DNA of 64,000 nt from Aquabacterium sp. (GCF_029946005.1 NZ_JAQSDR010000012.1:1-64000); one strand, 5' to 3'; shown: positions 1 to 12,431, numbered from the stretch's first letter. A program made the numbers and translations. Notes: generated by a model not told the origin, from the letters alone.

Positions 1-84
1 CTGGGGAGCAGCCTCGCGCAAGGGAAGAACGCCGCAGGCTTACCGCTTACGTTGCTGTTCTTCCAACGATCACGGGATTGACCA

Positions 85-636
85 ATGAAAAATTTGATGT
101 CTGTTGCTGCTTTTGCAGCCATGACGATGTTTGCCGGTGCCGCATCGGCCCAAGCCTATGTGGGCGGCACGGTGGGTTTCAGCAACTTCAGCGTTGACTG
201 CCCTGGCGGCACCAGTTGTGATACGCAAGACACCGCGTTCAAGGTTTATGGTGGTTTCACCGTCGCGCCTCACATCGCCATCGAAGTGGCCTACATCGAC
301 TTCGGCAGCACCACCAGCCGCACCAACCTTGCCTCGCTCAACTACTACACCGTTGACAGCTCGGCGCTGATTGTCAATGGCGCCTACCGTTGGGATTTCT
401 CCCCCAAGTGGGCCGGTGTTGCTCGTTTGGGCCTGGCCAGCGTCAGCACGGACATCAGCGGCCTGGTGGGCAGTGACTCCGACAGCTCCATCAACCTGTA
501 CGCCGGTTTTGGCATTGAATACGCCGTGGCCAAGAACCTCAAGATCGTGGGCGCAATCGACCTGACTTCGTTTGAAGTCGGTGGCAGCGATGGCGCGCTG
601 AACGCTGTCTCTGGCGGCGTGCAATTCTCGTTCTGA
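85..636 (+). CDS. Outer-membrane beta-barrel protein (OmpA/OmpW-like porin-family barrel)
   Basis: 183 aa ORF with signal peptide (MKNLMSVAAFAAMTMFAGAASAQA), repeated amphipathic strands, C-terminal ...GGVQFSF ending in Phe. Confidence 0.75.
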   Translation: MKNLMSVAAFAAMTMFAGAASAQAYVGGTVGFSNFSVDCPGGTSCDTQDTAFKVYGGFTVAPHIAIEVAYIDFGSTTSRTNLASLNYYTVDSSALIVNGAYRWDFSPKWAGVARLGLASVSTDISGLVGSDSDSSINLYAGFGIEYAVAKNLKIVGAIDLTSFEVGGSDGALNAVSGGVQFSF

Positions 637-677
637 GCTTGCGCTGACCCTGGTCCGACACCCTGCACAATGGCTGC

Positions 678-2945
678 ATGAAGCAGCGTTGTGCAAAACA
701 GATTCTCACCGGGTGTTGGATGCTGGCCTGGCTGGTGCCGCTGACGTGCGGTGCCCAGCCAGTCGGCTCCCCCGCTTTCCCCGCTGAAGAAATCCGCCCC
801 CGCATTGGCCTGGTCTTGTCCGGTGGCGGTGCGCGTGGCCTGGCCCATGTGGGCGTCCTCAAGGTGCTGGAGCGCGAACGCATCCCCGTCGATGTGATCG
901 CGGGCACGTCCATGGGCGCCATCGTGGGCGGCCTGTATGCCAGTGGCCTGTCGGCTGAACAAATCGAGGCTGAAGTGCTGCGCCTGGATTGGGGCAATGT
1001 GTTCGCCAGCCGGGTAGACCGGCGCGAGTTGTCGCAGCGGCGCAAGGAGCAGGACTTCGAGGTCTCGCCCCTGATCGAAGTGGGCATTGATGCCACCGGG
1101 CTGAAGGCCCCACTGGGCCCCGTCTCCAGTCGTGGCCTGGAGTCGCACCTGCGGCGCATGACCCTGCCTTCGCGGCAGTTCACCAATTTCGATCAATTGC
1201 CCACGCCCTTCCGCGCGGTGGCCACCGACATGGAAACCGGCAAGCCCGTCATCCTGGGCAGCGGTGATCTGGCCACGGTGTTGCGTTCCAGCATGTCAGT
1301 GCCGGGCGTGTTCGCGCCGGTCGAGGTCGATGGCCGCATCCTGGGCGATGGTGGGCTGGTCAACAACACGCCGGTCGATGTGGCTCGGGACATGGGCGCC
1401 GAGCGCCTCATCGTGGTCAACATCGGCACGCCTCTGTCCAAGCGCGACACGCTCAATTCCTTCACGGGCGTGACGGCGCAGATGATCAACATCCTGACCG
1501 AGCAGAACGTGCAGCGCAGCCTGCAAAGCCTGAAGCCCGACGATGTGCTGATCGCGCCCACGCTGGACAACCTGAGCTCTGCCGACTTCGAGCGCGGTGC
1601 CGAGTTCGTGGCCCTGGGCCAGTTGCAGGCCGAAGCGCTGGTGTTGCGCATGCAGGACCTCAAGCTCAGCGAAGCCGACTACGCCCGCTGGAAGGCCCGC
1701 CGCCAGCAGAAGATCACACCACCGGCGCCCTTGAGCTTCGTCCGCTTTGAAGGCAGCAAGCAGACCAAGCCCGAGAGCCGTGATGACATCCTGGAAAGCC
1801 GGGCCGGCGAGACCTTCAACATCGCCAAGGCCGAGCGCGATGCGACGCGGCTGGCGGCCACCGGTGATTACCTGCGTGCCGACTACCGCCTGGTGCGCAC
1901 ACCGGAGGGGGCTGAAGGGCTGGTGTTCGATCTGGAGGACAAGCCCTGGGGCCCCAACTACCTGCAAATTGGCCTGGACTTCAGCGCCGACAGCCGGGGC
2001 CGCAGCCTGTTCAACCTCAAGCTGGTGCATAACCGCCATTGGCTGGACGAGCATGGCAGCGAGTGGCGCAACTTTTTGAAGGTGGGCACCTCGCCCGCGC
2101 TGGGCACCGAGTGGTACCGGCCCATGGATTGGAAGCTGCCTGATGGCCTGCGCGGCTTCGTGTCGGCCTCGGCGTCGTTGCAAGGGCGGCGCCTGTCCTT
2201 GCGCGATGACCCCGAAGGGCCCTTGTCGGCGCTGCTTGAGCGCAGGCGACGCAATGTGACCCTGGATGTGGGCACCACCTGGCGCGAGTTGGGCGAGGTA
2301 CGCCTGGGCTGGGTGGACGATGCCTACCGCGATGATCCTGATCTGGCCTTGGCCAGCTACGCCGGTCCCACATCCACCTTGCGCTGGACCGAGCGCGGCT
2401 GGCACCTGGGCGCCGTGTTCGATCAACTGGACCACGCCTTTTTCCCCACGCATGGTTGGCGTGTGGAAGCCAACTGGATGCAAGGTCGCAGCTTCGGCCG
2501 TGGCCAGGCCGAGACCGGCAAGGTCAACCACTTCGAGGCGCAGGCGCAAGGTGCCTGGTCCTGGGGTGCGCACACCCTGAGTGCTTACAGCCGCGTCGGG
2601 CTGTCCGATGGGGCGCAGCAGCTGACGCCGCGCTATGGCTTGGGCGGCTTCCAGCAGTTGTCGGGTTACGAGCCTTTCCAGGTGAGCGGCTCGCAAATGG
2701 GCTTGTTGCGATTGGGATACCAACAGCGCGTGGCCAATTTATACCTGACGCGGGGCCTGGTGGTGGGCACCAGCGTGGAAGTGGGCAATGCCTGGGACCG
2801 CCCCTCTGACCGAGGCGATGGCCAGTTGCGCAAAGGCATGAGCCTGTACCTGGGCGCAGACACCGCCTTCGGGCCGGTGTACAGCGCCGTGGTCTACAGC
2901 CCGCGCGTGGGGTCCACCTTGATGGTCTTCGTGGGCCGTCCTTAG
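678..2945 (+). CDS. Patatin-like phospholipase with C-terminal BamA/surface-antigen-like barrel
   Basis: GLVLSGGGARGLAHVGVLKVLE and GTSMGAIVGG (nucleophile elbow) and DGG; long C-terminal beta-rich region. Confidence 0.88.
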   Translation: MKQRCAKQILTGCWMLAWLVPLTCGAQPVGSPAFPAEEIRPRIGLVLSGGGARGLAHVGVLKVLERERIPVDVIAGTSMGAIVGGLYASGLSAEQIEAEVLRLDWGNVFASRVDRRELSQRRKEQDFEVSPLIEVGIDATGLKAPLGPVSSRGLESHLRRMTLPSRQFTNFDQLPTPFRAVATDMETGKPVILGSGDLATVLRSSMSVPGVFAPVEVDGRILGDGGLVNNTPVDVARDMGAERLIVVNIGTPLSKRDTLNSFTGVTAQMINILTEQNVQRSLQSLKPDDVLIAPTLDNLSSADFERGAEFVALGQLQAEALVLRMQDLKLSEADYARWKARRQQKITPPAPLSFVRFEGSKQTKPESRDDILESRAGETFNIAKAERDATRLAATGDYLRADYRLVRTPEGAEGLVFDLEDKPWGPNYLQIGLDFSADSRGRSLFNLKLVHNRHWLDEHGSEWRNFLKVGTSPALGTEWYRPMDWKLPDGLRGFVSASASLQGRRLSLRDDPEGPLSALLERRRRNVTLDVGTTWRELGEVRLGWVDDAYRDDPDLALASYAGPTSTLRWTERGWHLGAVFDQLDHAFFPTHGWRVEANWMQGRSFGRGQAETGKVNHFEAQAQGAWSWGAHTLSAYSRVGLSDGAQQLTPRYGLGGFQQLSGYEPFQVSGSQMGLLRLGYQQRVANLYLTRGLVVGTSVEVGNAWDRPSDRGDGQLRKGMSLYLGADTAFGPVYSAVVYSPRVGSTLMVFVGRP

Positions 2946-2954
2946 GCCCCAGGT

Positions 2955-4061
2955 TCAGACGCGGCTGAGGGCCGGTCCAGCGGTGGCGCGCAGGTGGTCC
3001 ATCAAGTGGCCGGTGATCTTGGTCAGGGGCAGCACTTCTTGCACGGCACCCGCCGCGATGGCTTCGCGCGGCATGCCGAAGACCACGCAAGTGGCCTCGT
3101 CCTGGGCCACGCAGTAAGCGCCGGCATCGCGCATCTCGCGCATGGCGGTCGCGCCATCGGCGCCCATGCCGGTCAGCATGATGCCCACGGCGTTGGGGCC
3201 GACCACGCGGGCGGCTGATTTGAACAGCACTTCCACGCTGGGCTTGTGGCGATTGACGGGGTCGCCGTCCTGCACCCGGGCCAGGTAGTTGGCACCCGAG
3301 CGTTCCACGCTGAGGTGCATTCCGCCGGGCGCGATGTAGGCATGGCCGGGCAGGATGCGTTCGCCATCCACGGCCTCTTTCACGCTGATCTTGCACAGCC
3401 CGTCCAGGCGCGCCGCGTAATTGCGCGTGAAGCCGGGCGGCATGTGCTGCGTGATGACCACGGCGGGCGAATCCGCCGGCAGTGTGATCAGCACTTCCTT
3501 GGTGGCTTCGGTGCCGCCCGTGGAGGCGCCGATGAAGATGATTTTTTCCGTGGACAAGCGGCCCAGACTGGCCGACACCGGGCGAGCGACCGCCTTGGGA
3601 TCTTGGCCTGGCGCGGACCCGGTGGCAGCGCCACTGGCTGGCACATGCAGGCGGTTGATGCGCGCCTTGGAGGCGATTCGGATCTTGTCGGTGATGTCGT
3701 CCTGCAGTTGCCGCAGTCCATCGGCCACGCCGATCTTGGGCTTGGCCACGAAGTCGATGGCCCCCAGCTCCAGGGCCTTCAAGGTGACTTCGGCACCGCG
3801 CTCGGTCAGCGTGGACACCATCACCACGGGCATGGGCCGCAAGCGCATCAGCTTGGCCAGAAAGTCGATGCCATCCATGCGCGGCATTTCCACGTCCAGC
3901 GTGATGACATCGGGGTTGAGGTTGCGGATCATCTCGCGCGCCACCAACGGGTCGGCGGCCGCGCCGATGCATTCCATGTCGGGCTGGCGGTTGATGATCT
4001 CGGTCAGCAGGCTGCGAACCAGCGCCGAATCATCGACCACCACCACTCGTGTCTTTGCCAT
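2955..4061 (-). CDS. cheB: Chemotaxis response regulator protein-glutamate methylesterase
   Basis: Receiver domain ([16 protein letters not shown]) plus methylesterase motifs ([20 protein letters not shown]). Confidence 0.95.
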   Translation of the reverse strand: MAKTRVVVVDDSALVRSLLTEIINRQPDMECIGAAADPLVAREMIRNLNPDVITLDVEMPRMDGIDFLAKLMRLRPMPVVMVSTLTERGAEVTLKALELGAIDFVAKPKIGVADGLRQLQDDITDKIRIASKARINRLHVPASGAATGSAPGQDPKAVARPVSASLGRLSTEKIIFIGASTGGTEATKEVLITLPADSPAVVITQHMPPGFTRNYAARLDGLCKISVKEAVDGERILPGHAYIAPGGMHLSVERSGANYLARVQDGDPVNRHKPSVEVLFKSAARVVGPNAVGIMLTGMGADGATAMREMRDAGAYCVAQDEATCVVFGMPREAIAAGAVQEVLPLTKITGHLMDHLRATAGPALSRV

Positions 4062-4076
4062 TGTTGTGCTCCCTGC

Positions 4077-4784
4077 TCAGAAAAGATCGATCGAACCACC
4101 GGCCGCGGCAGGGGCGGCGGCCTTTTGCGCGGCCAGGCGTTCCTGGGCCACGATGGCGTCCGGGTTGCTGGCGGCCAGGCGCTTGACCATGGCCTTGCCG
4201 CTTTGCGGAAAAAAGCACACCTTGCGCGGGTAGATGTCCATCACGTCTTTCGAGACGATGGGGATGCGCTCGGTCTTGAGGTAGTCCATCACGAAGGTGG
4301 TGTTGCGCTCGCCCACGTTCAGGCTGCTCATGCCGCTGATGACCGCCCCGCCTCCAAACACCTTGGCTTCCAGCGTCATCCGCGAAGCCCCCATCTTCAG
4401 CATCTCGTTGATCAGCAGTTCCATGGCGAAGGAGCCATAGCGGCCCGAGTCGCTGGCGCCGCCGCCGTTGTCGGGCAGCATGAAGTGGTTCATGCCGCCG
4501 ATGCGGGCGTTGCGGTCCCACAGGCAGGTGGCAATGCACGAACCCAGCGTGGTCATGATGATGATGTCCTCGTCGTACACGAAGTACTCGCCGGGCAGGA
4601 TCTTGACGGCCTCGTTCTGAAAGTGCGCATCGTAAAAAAAGAAGGATGCTTCACCCGGTTTGGTGACGCGCGCCTTCAAGGCGCCCAGGCGGTCCTTGCG
4701 GGCGGCGGCGGCACCTAGGCTGGCCGCGAAGCCGGGGGGCGGTGTGCCGGGGCGCAAGGCGCTGGAGGGAGTCGTGCTCATCAT
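4077..4784 (-). CDS. cheD: Chemoreceptor glutamine deamidase CheD
   Basis: TTLGSCIATCLWD and GGMNHFMLP motifs; start chosen at internal Met. Confidence 0.92.
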   Translation of the reverse strand: MMSTTPSSALRPGTPPPGFAASLGAAAARKDRLGALKARVTKPGEASFFFYDAHFQNEAVKILPGEYFVYDEDIIIMTTLGSCIATCLWDRNARIGGMNHFMLPDNGGGASDSGRYGSFAMELLINEMLKMGASRMTLEAKVFGGGAVISGMSSLNVGERNTTFVMDYLKTERIPIVSKDVMDIYPRKVCFFPQSGKAMVKRLAASNPDAIVAQERLAAQKAAAPAAAGGSIDLF

Positions 4785-4794
4785 GGCGAATCCA

Positions 4795-5643
4795 TCAAAC
4801 CTTGTCGTAGACCGTCTTGCCGCGCAAGAGGAAGAGGTCACGCGATTCGGTGAAATTTTCTGAGTGGCCCACGAACAATTTGCCCTTGGGTTTCATGACC
4901 CGGTGGATGCGCTCCAGCACCTTGCGCTGGGTCGGCGCGTCGAAATAGATCATCACGTTGCGACAGAACACGATGTCGAAAGGTTCGCCCAACTGCCACT
5001 GCTCCTGCATCAGGTTGAAGGGCTTGAACTCGACCAGCGAGGCCAGCTCCGGTTTGACGCGCACCTGGCCCACGTTGGCGCCCTTGCCCTTGAGGAAGAA
5101 CTGTCTCAGGCGTTGAGGGCTCAGGCCGCGCGCGTTGACGTCATAGGCACCCCGCGAGGCAGTGGCCAGCACATTGGTGTCGATGTCGCTGCAGATGATC
5201 TTGACGGGGGCGTGCAGGCCCACGGTCTCGGCCACGGTCATGGCCAGGGAATAGGGCTCTTCGCCGGTGGATGCGGCGCAGCACCAAATGCGGGTGGGCT
5301 GGGGGCCACGCGCGCTGAACCATTCGGACAGCACCTGGAAATGGTGCTCCTCGCGGAAAAACGAGGTCAGGTTGGTGGTCAGGCAGTTCACGAACTCCTG
5401 CCATTCCTGCTGGGCGGGCGCGCCGGAGGCACTTTCCAGCCACTGCAGGTATTGCTCGAAGGAGTTGTAGCCCGTGTCGCGCAGGCGGCGCGACAGGCGG
5501 CTGTACACCATGGCCTGTTTGCCATCGTGCAAGCTGATGCCAGCGCGTTGGTAAATCAGCGAACGCACCCGGGAGAAATCCTTCGCGTTGAAGGAAAACT
5601 CGCGGTCAGTGACCAAACCCATGGAATCCGACATAGAAGGCAC
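4795..5643 (-). CDS. cheR: Chemotaxis protein methyltransferase CheR
   Basis: CheR motifs: TSFFREEHHF, WCCAASTGEEPYSLAM, FDIVFCRNVMIYFD. Confidence 0.95.
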   Translation of the reverse strand: MPSMSDSMGLVTDREFSFNAKDFSRVRSLIYQRAGISLHDGKQAMVYSRLSRRLRDTGYNSFEQYLQWLESASGAPAQQEWQEFVNCLTTNLTSFFREEHHFQVLSEWFSARGPQPTRIWCCAASTGEEPYSLAMTVAETVGLHAPVKIICSDIDTNVLATASRGAYDVNARGLSPQRLRQFFLKGKGANVGQVRVKPELASLVEFKPFNLMQEQWQLGEPFDIVFCRNVMIYFDAPTQRKVLERIHRVMKPKGKLFVGHSENFTESRDLFLLRGKTVYDKV

Positions 5644-5817
5644 TCTGGCAGGTTGCGTGAAATCAGCGGACGATCCGCTAGGGCGCCCCAGCTTGATATC
5701 GGCAAACAGGCCGCGTGCTTGAGGATGCGGGTGGTAACGGGGTTCAAGCCGTGGAGTTGGTCCCGGAAACCGTGTCTCATTGGCCCGTCACCCCGAGGCT
5801 CCCTGATAGACTGCCTC

Positions 5818-6630
5818 ATGGATCTCTTAGCAGGCATGGAGTCGCCCATTACTTCCGATTTCGCCCCTTTAGCCGCCCTGGAAGGCTCGTTTTGCTCGGG
5901 CATGCGGCTGGAATCGGCGCTCAACCTGCTGGCCCAGGCTGGCTGGGGCCTGCCCGAAGGCCTGGCCGTGGGATCGCAGCCATGGCTGCAGTCGGTCGTC
6001 GATGGCCTGTGCGAAATCTCCAGCCGCGATGCGCTCACGGGCCTGTCCAACCGCCGCCTGTTCGAAGCCGCCATTGGCCGTGAAGTTGACCGTGTCGCCC
6101 GCATCGGCGAGCCCGCCTTGCTGCTCATGGTCGACATCGACCACTTCAAGAAAGTCAACGACACCCACGGCCATGCCGCTGGCGACGTCGTCATCCAGTC
6201 GGTGGCCGCATCCCTTCAAGATTGCGTGCGCCCCATGGACACCGTGGCCCGCATCGGCGGCGAGGAGTTCGCCATCATCCTGCCCAATTGCCCGCCCGCC
6301 TTTGGCCAGACCGTGGCCGAGCGCGTGCGCCACAAGGTGGCCACCTCGCCCGTGGTGGTGATTGGCGGGCAACAACTGTCGATCACGATCAGTATTGGTG
6401 GGGCGTTTGCGCCGCAGTGGGTCAGGTCGTCGGCCACCCTGTGGTGCGAGCGGGCCGACCAGCAGTTGTACCGCGCCAAAACCGAAGGCCGCAACCGTAC
6501 CTGCCTGGAGATGCCGCCGCTCACGGTGGTCAGCGCCGAAGAGAAAAGTTTGTTATTTGCCGGATTTGCGCAATCTGGCTTCATTGACGACTTAGGTCCC
6601 ATCGACTTTGTGCCGAAAACCACGGAATGA
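5818..6630 (+). CDS. GGDEF-domain diguanylate cyclase
   Basis: DALTGLSNRRLFE, MVDIDHFKKVNDTHGHAAGD, RIGGEEFAIIL; start at ATG 5818 (upstream part of the supplied ORF is antisense to cheR). Confidence 0.9.
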   Translation: MDLLAGMESPITSDFAPLAALEGSFCSGMRLESALNLLAQAGWGLPEGLAVGSQPWLQSVVDGLCEISSRDALTGLSNRRLFEAAIGREVDRVARIGEPALLLMVDIDHFKKVNDTHGHAAGDVVIQSVAASLQDCVRPMDTVARIGGEEFAIILPNCPPAFGQTVAERVRHKVATSPVVVIGGQQLSITISIGGAFAPQWVRSSATLWCERADQQLYRAKTEGRNRTCLEMPPLTVVSAEEKSLLFAGFAQSGFIDDLGPIDFVPKTTE

Positions 6631-7448
6631 CGGTCACCATGTCCAGCCCCACTTCCACCCCTGAAACGTCCAAGCCGGTTGCCACGCCCCGCCTGGCCCG
6701 CACCCTGGCGGTCACCAGCGGCAAAGGCGGCGTCGGCAAAACCTTCGTCAGCGCTAACCTGGCTGCCGCATTGGCCCGCCAAGGGCTGCGCGTGCTGGTG
6801 CTGGACGCCGACCTGGGCCTGGCCAACCTGGACGTGGTGCTCAACCTTTATCCCAAGATCACGCTGCACGATGTGTTCACCGGCAAGGCCCAACTGGAAG
6901 AAGCCATCCTGCCCGCGCCTGGTGGCTTCTCAGTGCTGCTGGCCGGCTCCGGCTTGGTGGAATATTCCCGCCTGACGCCCGAAGTGCGCGACCAACTGCA
7001 GCACATCATCGAGACCGTGTCGCCGCGCTTCGATGTGCTGATCATCGACACCGGCGCGGGCATCTCTGACGTGGTGCTGTACGCCGTCTCTCTGGCCCAC
7101 GAGATCATCGTGGTCGCCACGCCCGAACCCACCTCCATGACCGACGCCTACGCCACCATCAAGGTGCTGTCGTCACAGCAATCGCGCGAGAGCCTGCACC
7201 TGGTGGTCAATCAGGTCAGCCGTGCTGGTGAAGGTCGCGCCATCTGCACCCAATTGCAAACCGTGGTGGATCGCTTTGTGCAAGGCCCCAACGGGGTCGT
7301 GCCCAAGCTCCATTTCCTGGGCGAGGTCCCGACCGACCCGGCTGTGCGCCAGGCCATCCAGAAGCGCCAGTTGCTGATGGAGCTGATGCCCGGCAGCCCT
7401 GCCGCCCAAGGCATCGTCCAGATCGCCACCAAGCTCACACCCCGGTGA
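6627..7448 (+). CDS. MinD/ParA-family ATPase (FlhG/FleN-like)
   Basis: Deviant Walker A SGKGGVGKT, DADLGLANLD, IIDTGAG; overlaps upstream stop by ATGA. Confidence 0.88.
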   Translation: MTVTMSSPTSTPETSKPVATPRLARTLAVTSGKGGVGKTFVSANLAAALARQGLRVLVLDADLGLANLDVVLNLYPKITLHDVFTGKAQLEEAILPAPGGFSVLLAGSGLVEYSRLTPEVRDQLQHIIETVSPRFDVLIIDTGAGISDVVLYAVSLAHEIIVVATPEPTSMTDAYATIKVLSSQQSRESLHLVVNQVSRAGEGRAICTQLQTVVDRFVQGPNGVVPKLHFLGEVPTDPAVRQAIQKRQLLMELMPGSPAAQGIVQIATKLTPR

Positions 7449-7837
7449 CCGCTGACGCCCGGACCCCCTATGACGTGATGGGTGGCGACGCGAAAGTGCG
7501 CGCCCTGGTCGACCGTTTCTACGACCTGATGGACCTGGAGCCTGCGTACAAGGACCTGCGCCAGGCCCATGGCACCACCCTGACCGATGCCCGGGACAAG
7601 CTGTACTGGTTCCTCAGCGGTTGGCTGGGCGGCCCCGATCTGTACGTTGAACAGTTCGGCCACCCGCGCCTGCGTGCCCGGCACCTGCCTTTTTCCATCG
7701 GCATCCTGGAGCGCGACCAATGGCTGGCCTGCATGTTCCAGGCGATGCAAGAGGTCGAGGTCAACCCCGTGTTGGCTGAACGGCTGGAGAAGTCCTTTTT
7801 CCAGACCGCTGATTGGATGCGCAACCAGGGCGTCTGA
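7445..7837 (+). CDS. Truncated hemoglobin (group II-like globin)
   Basis: GTG start; YDVMGGDAKVRALVDRFYDLMD, KLYWFLSGWLGGPDLY, HPRLRARHLPF typical of trHb-II. Confidence 0.87.
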   Translation: MTADARTPYDVMGGDAKVRALVDRFYDLMDLEPAYKDLRQAHGTTLTDARDKLYWFLSGWLGGPDLYVEQFGHPRLRARHLPFSIGILERDQWLACMFQAMQEVEVNPVLAERLEKSFFQTADWMRNQGV

Positions 7838-7844
7838 CCCTCGC

Positions 7845-8579
7845 CTATCTGGTGGCTTTCAGGGCGGCTTTGGGTGTTTTTGGCGGGGCCGGGCTTTTGC
7901 CGCCCGAGTTGAGCAGCACCACCAGCGCGCCCGCGCCACCATCATCACCACGTGCCTGCACAAAGGCCAGCACCCGATCGCTTTGCACCAGCCAGCGGCG
8001 CACCTTGTCTTTCAGCACCGGCAGCTTGCCGGGCGATCCCAGGCCCTTGCCATGCACCACGCGCACGCAACGCCAGCCTTTGGTTTGGGCTTCGCGCAAG
8101 AACGCACCCACCCGCTCGCGGGCTTCGTCGGTGCGCAGGCCATGCAAATCCAGGTGGCCCTGCACCGCCCACACGCCACGCCGCAGCTTGCGGGTCACGT
8201 CCTGGCCCACTTCCGGGCGGCGGAAGGACAGTGAATCGTCGGTCTCCAGCAAGCTCTCGACGTCGAACTCGTCGGACAAGGATTCGCGCAGCACCGAAGC
8301 TTCATCTTGCTGGCGCAGCTTGGGGATGGGCGCCGGGCGCGTGGCGCTGGAACCCACCGCGCGCCCATTGGGGGCCATGGCGTAGACCGGCCCCACGGCG
8401 TGCTTGAACAGCGCTTGCTCCAGATCCTGGGCGCGCTGATCGGCCGCGCGCGCGGCGCGCTCGGCCTGTTCTTGCGCGAGCTTGATGGCCGCCTCTTTGG
8501 CGGCTTTTGTCAAAGCGCGCTTGAGGTCGGCAAAGTCGCTCAGAGGCGTGTTGGTGGAGGACTTGCGGGCTGGGCTCAC
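7845..8579 (-). CDS. Smr-domain (MutS2-type small MutS-related) protein
   Basis: LDLHGLRTDEARERVGAFL and VVHGKGLGSPG motifs. Confidence 0.9.
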   Translation of the reverse strand: MSPARKSSTNTPLSDFADLKRALTKAAKEAAIKLAQEQAERAARAADQRAQDLEQALFKHAVGPVYAMAPNGRAVGSSATRPAPIPKLRQQDEASVLRESLSDEFDVESLLETDDSLSFRRPEVGQDVTRKLRRGVWAVQGHLDLHGLRTDEARERVGAFLREAQTKGWRCVRVVHGKGLGSPGKLPVLKDKVRRWLVQSDRVLAFVQARGDDGGAGALVVLLNSGGKSPAPPKTPKAALKATR

Positions 8580-8617
8580 GGTGCCTAGCCTACCTCAAGC
8601 CTGAGGCGGCTTTTAAA

Positions 8618-9286
8618 TCACAGCAAACCGCGCTCCGCGAACGACAGCGCACCGCCTGCGCCCACCACGAAATGGTCCAGCACGCGCACATCCACCAAGG
8701 CCAGGCTGCTCTTGAGCGTTTGCGTGAGCAACTCGTCAGCGCGCGAGGGCTCCAGCACCCCCGATGGATGGTTGTGGGCCAGGATCACGCTGGCCGCGTT
8801 CAGCGCCAGCGCTCGTTTCACCACCTCACGTGGGTACACCGAAGTTTGGCTGAGGGTGCCCCGGAACATCTCTTCGCAAGCGATGAGCCGCTGTTGCGAA
8901 TCCAGGAACATCACCGAGAACACCTCGTGGGGCAGGGCGCCGATGTGCATGCGCAAATAATCTTTCACCATTTGCGGCGAGGTGAACACCGGTTGCTCGC
9001 TCAACTCGCGGGTCATGGCGCGGCGCGCCAACTCCATCACCGCGATCAATTCCGAGCGTTTGGCCGGCCCCAGGCCCTTGATGCCAGACAGTTGCGCCGG
9101 TTGCGCCCGCAGCAGGCCTGACAATCCCCCCAGGTCATTCAACACTTTTTCTGCCAGTTGCAACACGCCCAGCCCTTGCAGGCCGGTGCGCAGCAGCAGG
9201 GCCAGCAGTTCGGTGTCTGCCAGGGCTTGTGGCCCCATGGACAGCATTTTTTCGCGCGGCCGAAGGGCGGCGGGAAGATCTTTCAT
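8618..9286 (-). CDS. radC: RadC-family JAB-domain protein
   Basis: [27 protein letters not shown] and [16 protein letters not shown]. Confidence 0.95.
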   Translation of the reverse strand: MKDLPAALRPREKMLSMGPQALADTELLALLLRTGLQGLGVLQLAEKVLNDLGGLSGLLRAQPAQLSGIKGLGPAKRSELIAVMELARRAMTRELSEQPVFTSPQMVKDYLRMHIGALPHEVFSVMFLDSQQRLIACEEMFRGTLSQTSVYPREVVKRALALNAASVILAHNHPSGVLEPSRADELLTQTLKSSLALVDVRVLDHFVVGAGGALSFAERGLL

Positions 9287-9377
9287 GGAAACGTTCCCTG
9301 ATTTGGTGAGTCAAACTTAAAATTGTCGTTTCTCCAAACTGAAAGCCCAATCCTCCTGAAGGGTGGGGCGCGCTTCC

Positions 9378-9842
9378 ATGACCACAGTTGTGCCCACCGT
9401 CGTTCCCGGCTCCTTCCTGACCCTGCACTACCGCTTGGCGGGCCCCGATGGCGGCGACATCGTCAACACCTTCGCCGACAAGCCCGCCACGCTGTCCTTG
9501 GGATCGGGCGAGTTGTCGCCCGCGCTGGAGGCCCGCATGCTGGGCCTGCAAGAAGGCACCCGCACGGTGATCCAGCTCGACCCGGGCGAAGCCTTCGGCC
9601 CGCGCAACCCCGAGCTGGTGCAGCGCGTGGCCCTGTCGCTGCTGCGTAAGCTGGGCGACATGAACGAAGCCTGGGACGTGGGCGATGTGGTCCAGTTCCC
9701 TACGCCGGATGGCCAAGGGGCTTTTGCGGGCGTGCTGCGCGAAATGGGCCCGGCCGGCGAAGATTGGGCCGTGTTCGATTTCAACCACCCGCTGGCCGGC
9801 CAGACGGTCACCTTCGAAGTGCAACTGATCGGGGTTCTGTGA
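9378..9842 (+). CDS. FKBP-type peptidyl-prolyl cis-trans isomerase (SlpA/FkpB-like)
   Basis: FKBP fold motifs ([27 protein letters not shown]); adjacent to ispH as commonly seen. Confidence 0.85.
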   Translation: MTTVVPTVVPGSFLTLHYRLAGPDGGDIVNTFADKPATLSLGSGELSPALEARMLGLQEGTRTVIQLDPGEAFGPRNPELVQRVALSLLRKLGDMNEAWDVGDVVQFPTPDGQGAFAGVLREMGPAGEDWAVFDFNHPLAGQTVTFEVQLIGVL

Positions 9843-10822
9843 TGAGCAAGCAGGTTGAAGATGTTTTGCTGGCCGAGCCCCGCGGCTTTTGCGCTGGTGT
9901 AGACCGCGCCATTGAAATCGTCGAGCGCGCGCTCGAGCAATACGGCGCACCCATCTACGTGCGCCACGAGATCGTGCACAACACCTACGTGGTCAACGAC
10001 CTGAAGGCCAAGGGCGCCATCTTCATCGAAGACCTGGCCGACGTGCCACCCGGCGCCACCCTGATCTTCAGCGCCCACGGCGTCAGCCAGACCGTGCGCC
10101 ACGAGGCCGACGAGCGCGGCTTCCAGGTGTTCGATGCCACCTGCCCTCTGGTCACCAAGGTCCACATCGAGGTGGCCAAGCTGCGCCGCGAAGGCTATGA
10201 GTTCGTGATGATCGGCCACAAGGGCCACCCTGAGGTCGAAGGCACCATGGGGCAACTCTCCGAAGGCATCTACCTGGTCGAAGACATCGACGACGTGGCC
10301 ACCGTGCAGGTCACCACGCCCGACAAGCTGGCGGTGGTCACGCAGACCACGCTGTCGGTGGACGATGCCGCGGCCATCCTGGAGGCCATCAAGCAGCGCT
10401 TCCCCAACATCCGCGAGCCCAAGCGCCAGGACATCTGCTACGCCACCCAGAACCGGCAGGACGCCGTCAAGGTGCTCGCGCCCAAGGTGGACGTGGTCAT
10501 CGTGGTGGGCAGCCCTACCAGCTCGAACAGCAACCGCCTGCGCGAACTGGCCGAGCGCCTGGGCACGCCCGCCTACATGGTCGATTGCCCTGGCGATTTG
10601 CAGGAAGCTTGGTTTGATGGCCGCCCGCGCGTGGGCCTGACCGCTGGGGCCTCCGCGCCCGATGTGCTGGTGCAGCAGGTCATCGCCCAGCTCAAGCAGT
10701 TGGGCGCCGTTTCCGTGCGCCGCATGCAGGGCGTGGAAGAATCAGTGCGTTTCCCACTGCCCAAGGGCTTGGGCGGCACGGGGCTTGACCGGCCCTTGCC
10801 CACGCAGCGCACCGCTCCTTAA
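9842..10822 (+). CDS. ispH: 4-hydroxy-3-methylbut-2-enyl diphosphate reductase
   Basis: [35 protein letters not shown]; start ATG 9842. Confidence 0.96.
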   Translation: MSKQVEDVLLAEPRGFCAGVDRAIEIVERALEQYGAPIYVRHEIVHNTYVVNDLKAKGAIFIEDLADVPPGATLIFSAHGVSQTVRHEADERGFQVFDATCPLVTKVHIEVAKLRREGYEFVMIGHKGHPEVEGTMGQLSEGIYLVEDIDDVATVQVTTPDKLAVVTQTTLSVDDAAAILEAIKQRFPNIREPKRQDICYATQNRQDAVKVLAPKVDVVIVVGSPTSSNSNRLRELAERLGTPAYMVDCPGDLQEAWFDGRPRVGLTAGASAPDVLVQQVIAQLKQLGAVSVRRMQGVEESVRFPLPKGLGGTGLDRPLPTQRTAP

Positions 10823-10842
10823 TTTCAGCTTCTTCTCATTGA

Positions 10843-12147
<1,305 letters not shown>

Positions 12148-12213
12148 TGCTATAATCTGCGGCTTTCCAGCATTGGCTGGACGCTGACTAGACCCCAGCG
12201 AGCCCCGCATACA

Positions 12214-12301
<88 letters not shown>

Positions 12302-12344
12302 AGAAATGGTTTCACAGGGTCTCACCAAGACCCAGTTACCACCC

Positions 12345-12372
12345 AGAAAGCCCCGTGAATACGGGGCTTTCT
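12345..12372 (+). terminator. Stem-loop downstream of tRNA-Ser (possible terminator)
   Basis: AGAAAGCCCCGT-GAAT-ACGGGGCTTTCT perfect 12-bp stem, followed by a short T-containing stretch. Confidence 0.55.
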
Positions 12373-12431
12373 GCGTTTTGGCGTCCCATGTCGTCCTTTG
12401 ACAGCCCGGGCAAATTGGGGGACTTATCGCA

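Noticed and set aside
3246-4718. 490-aa plus-strand ORF (and 2524..3972 minus, 1296..2723 minus)
   Set aside because: Shadows of cheB/cheD and of the patatin gene; frames with clear domain motifs take precedence.
4864-5817. N-terminal extension of the supplied 588-aa GGDEF ORF
   Set aside because: Antisense to cheR; the likely start is ATG 5818.
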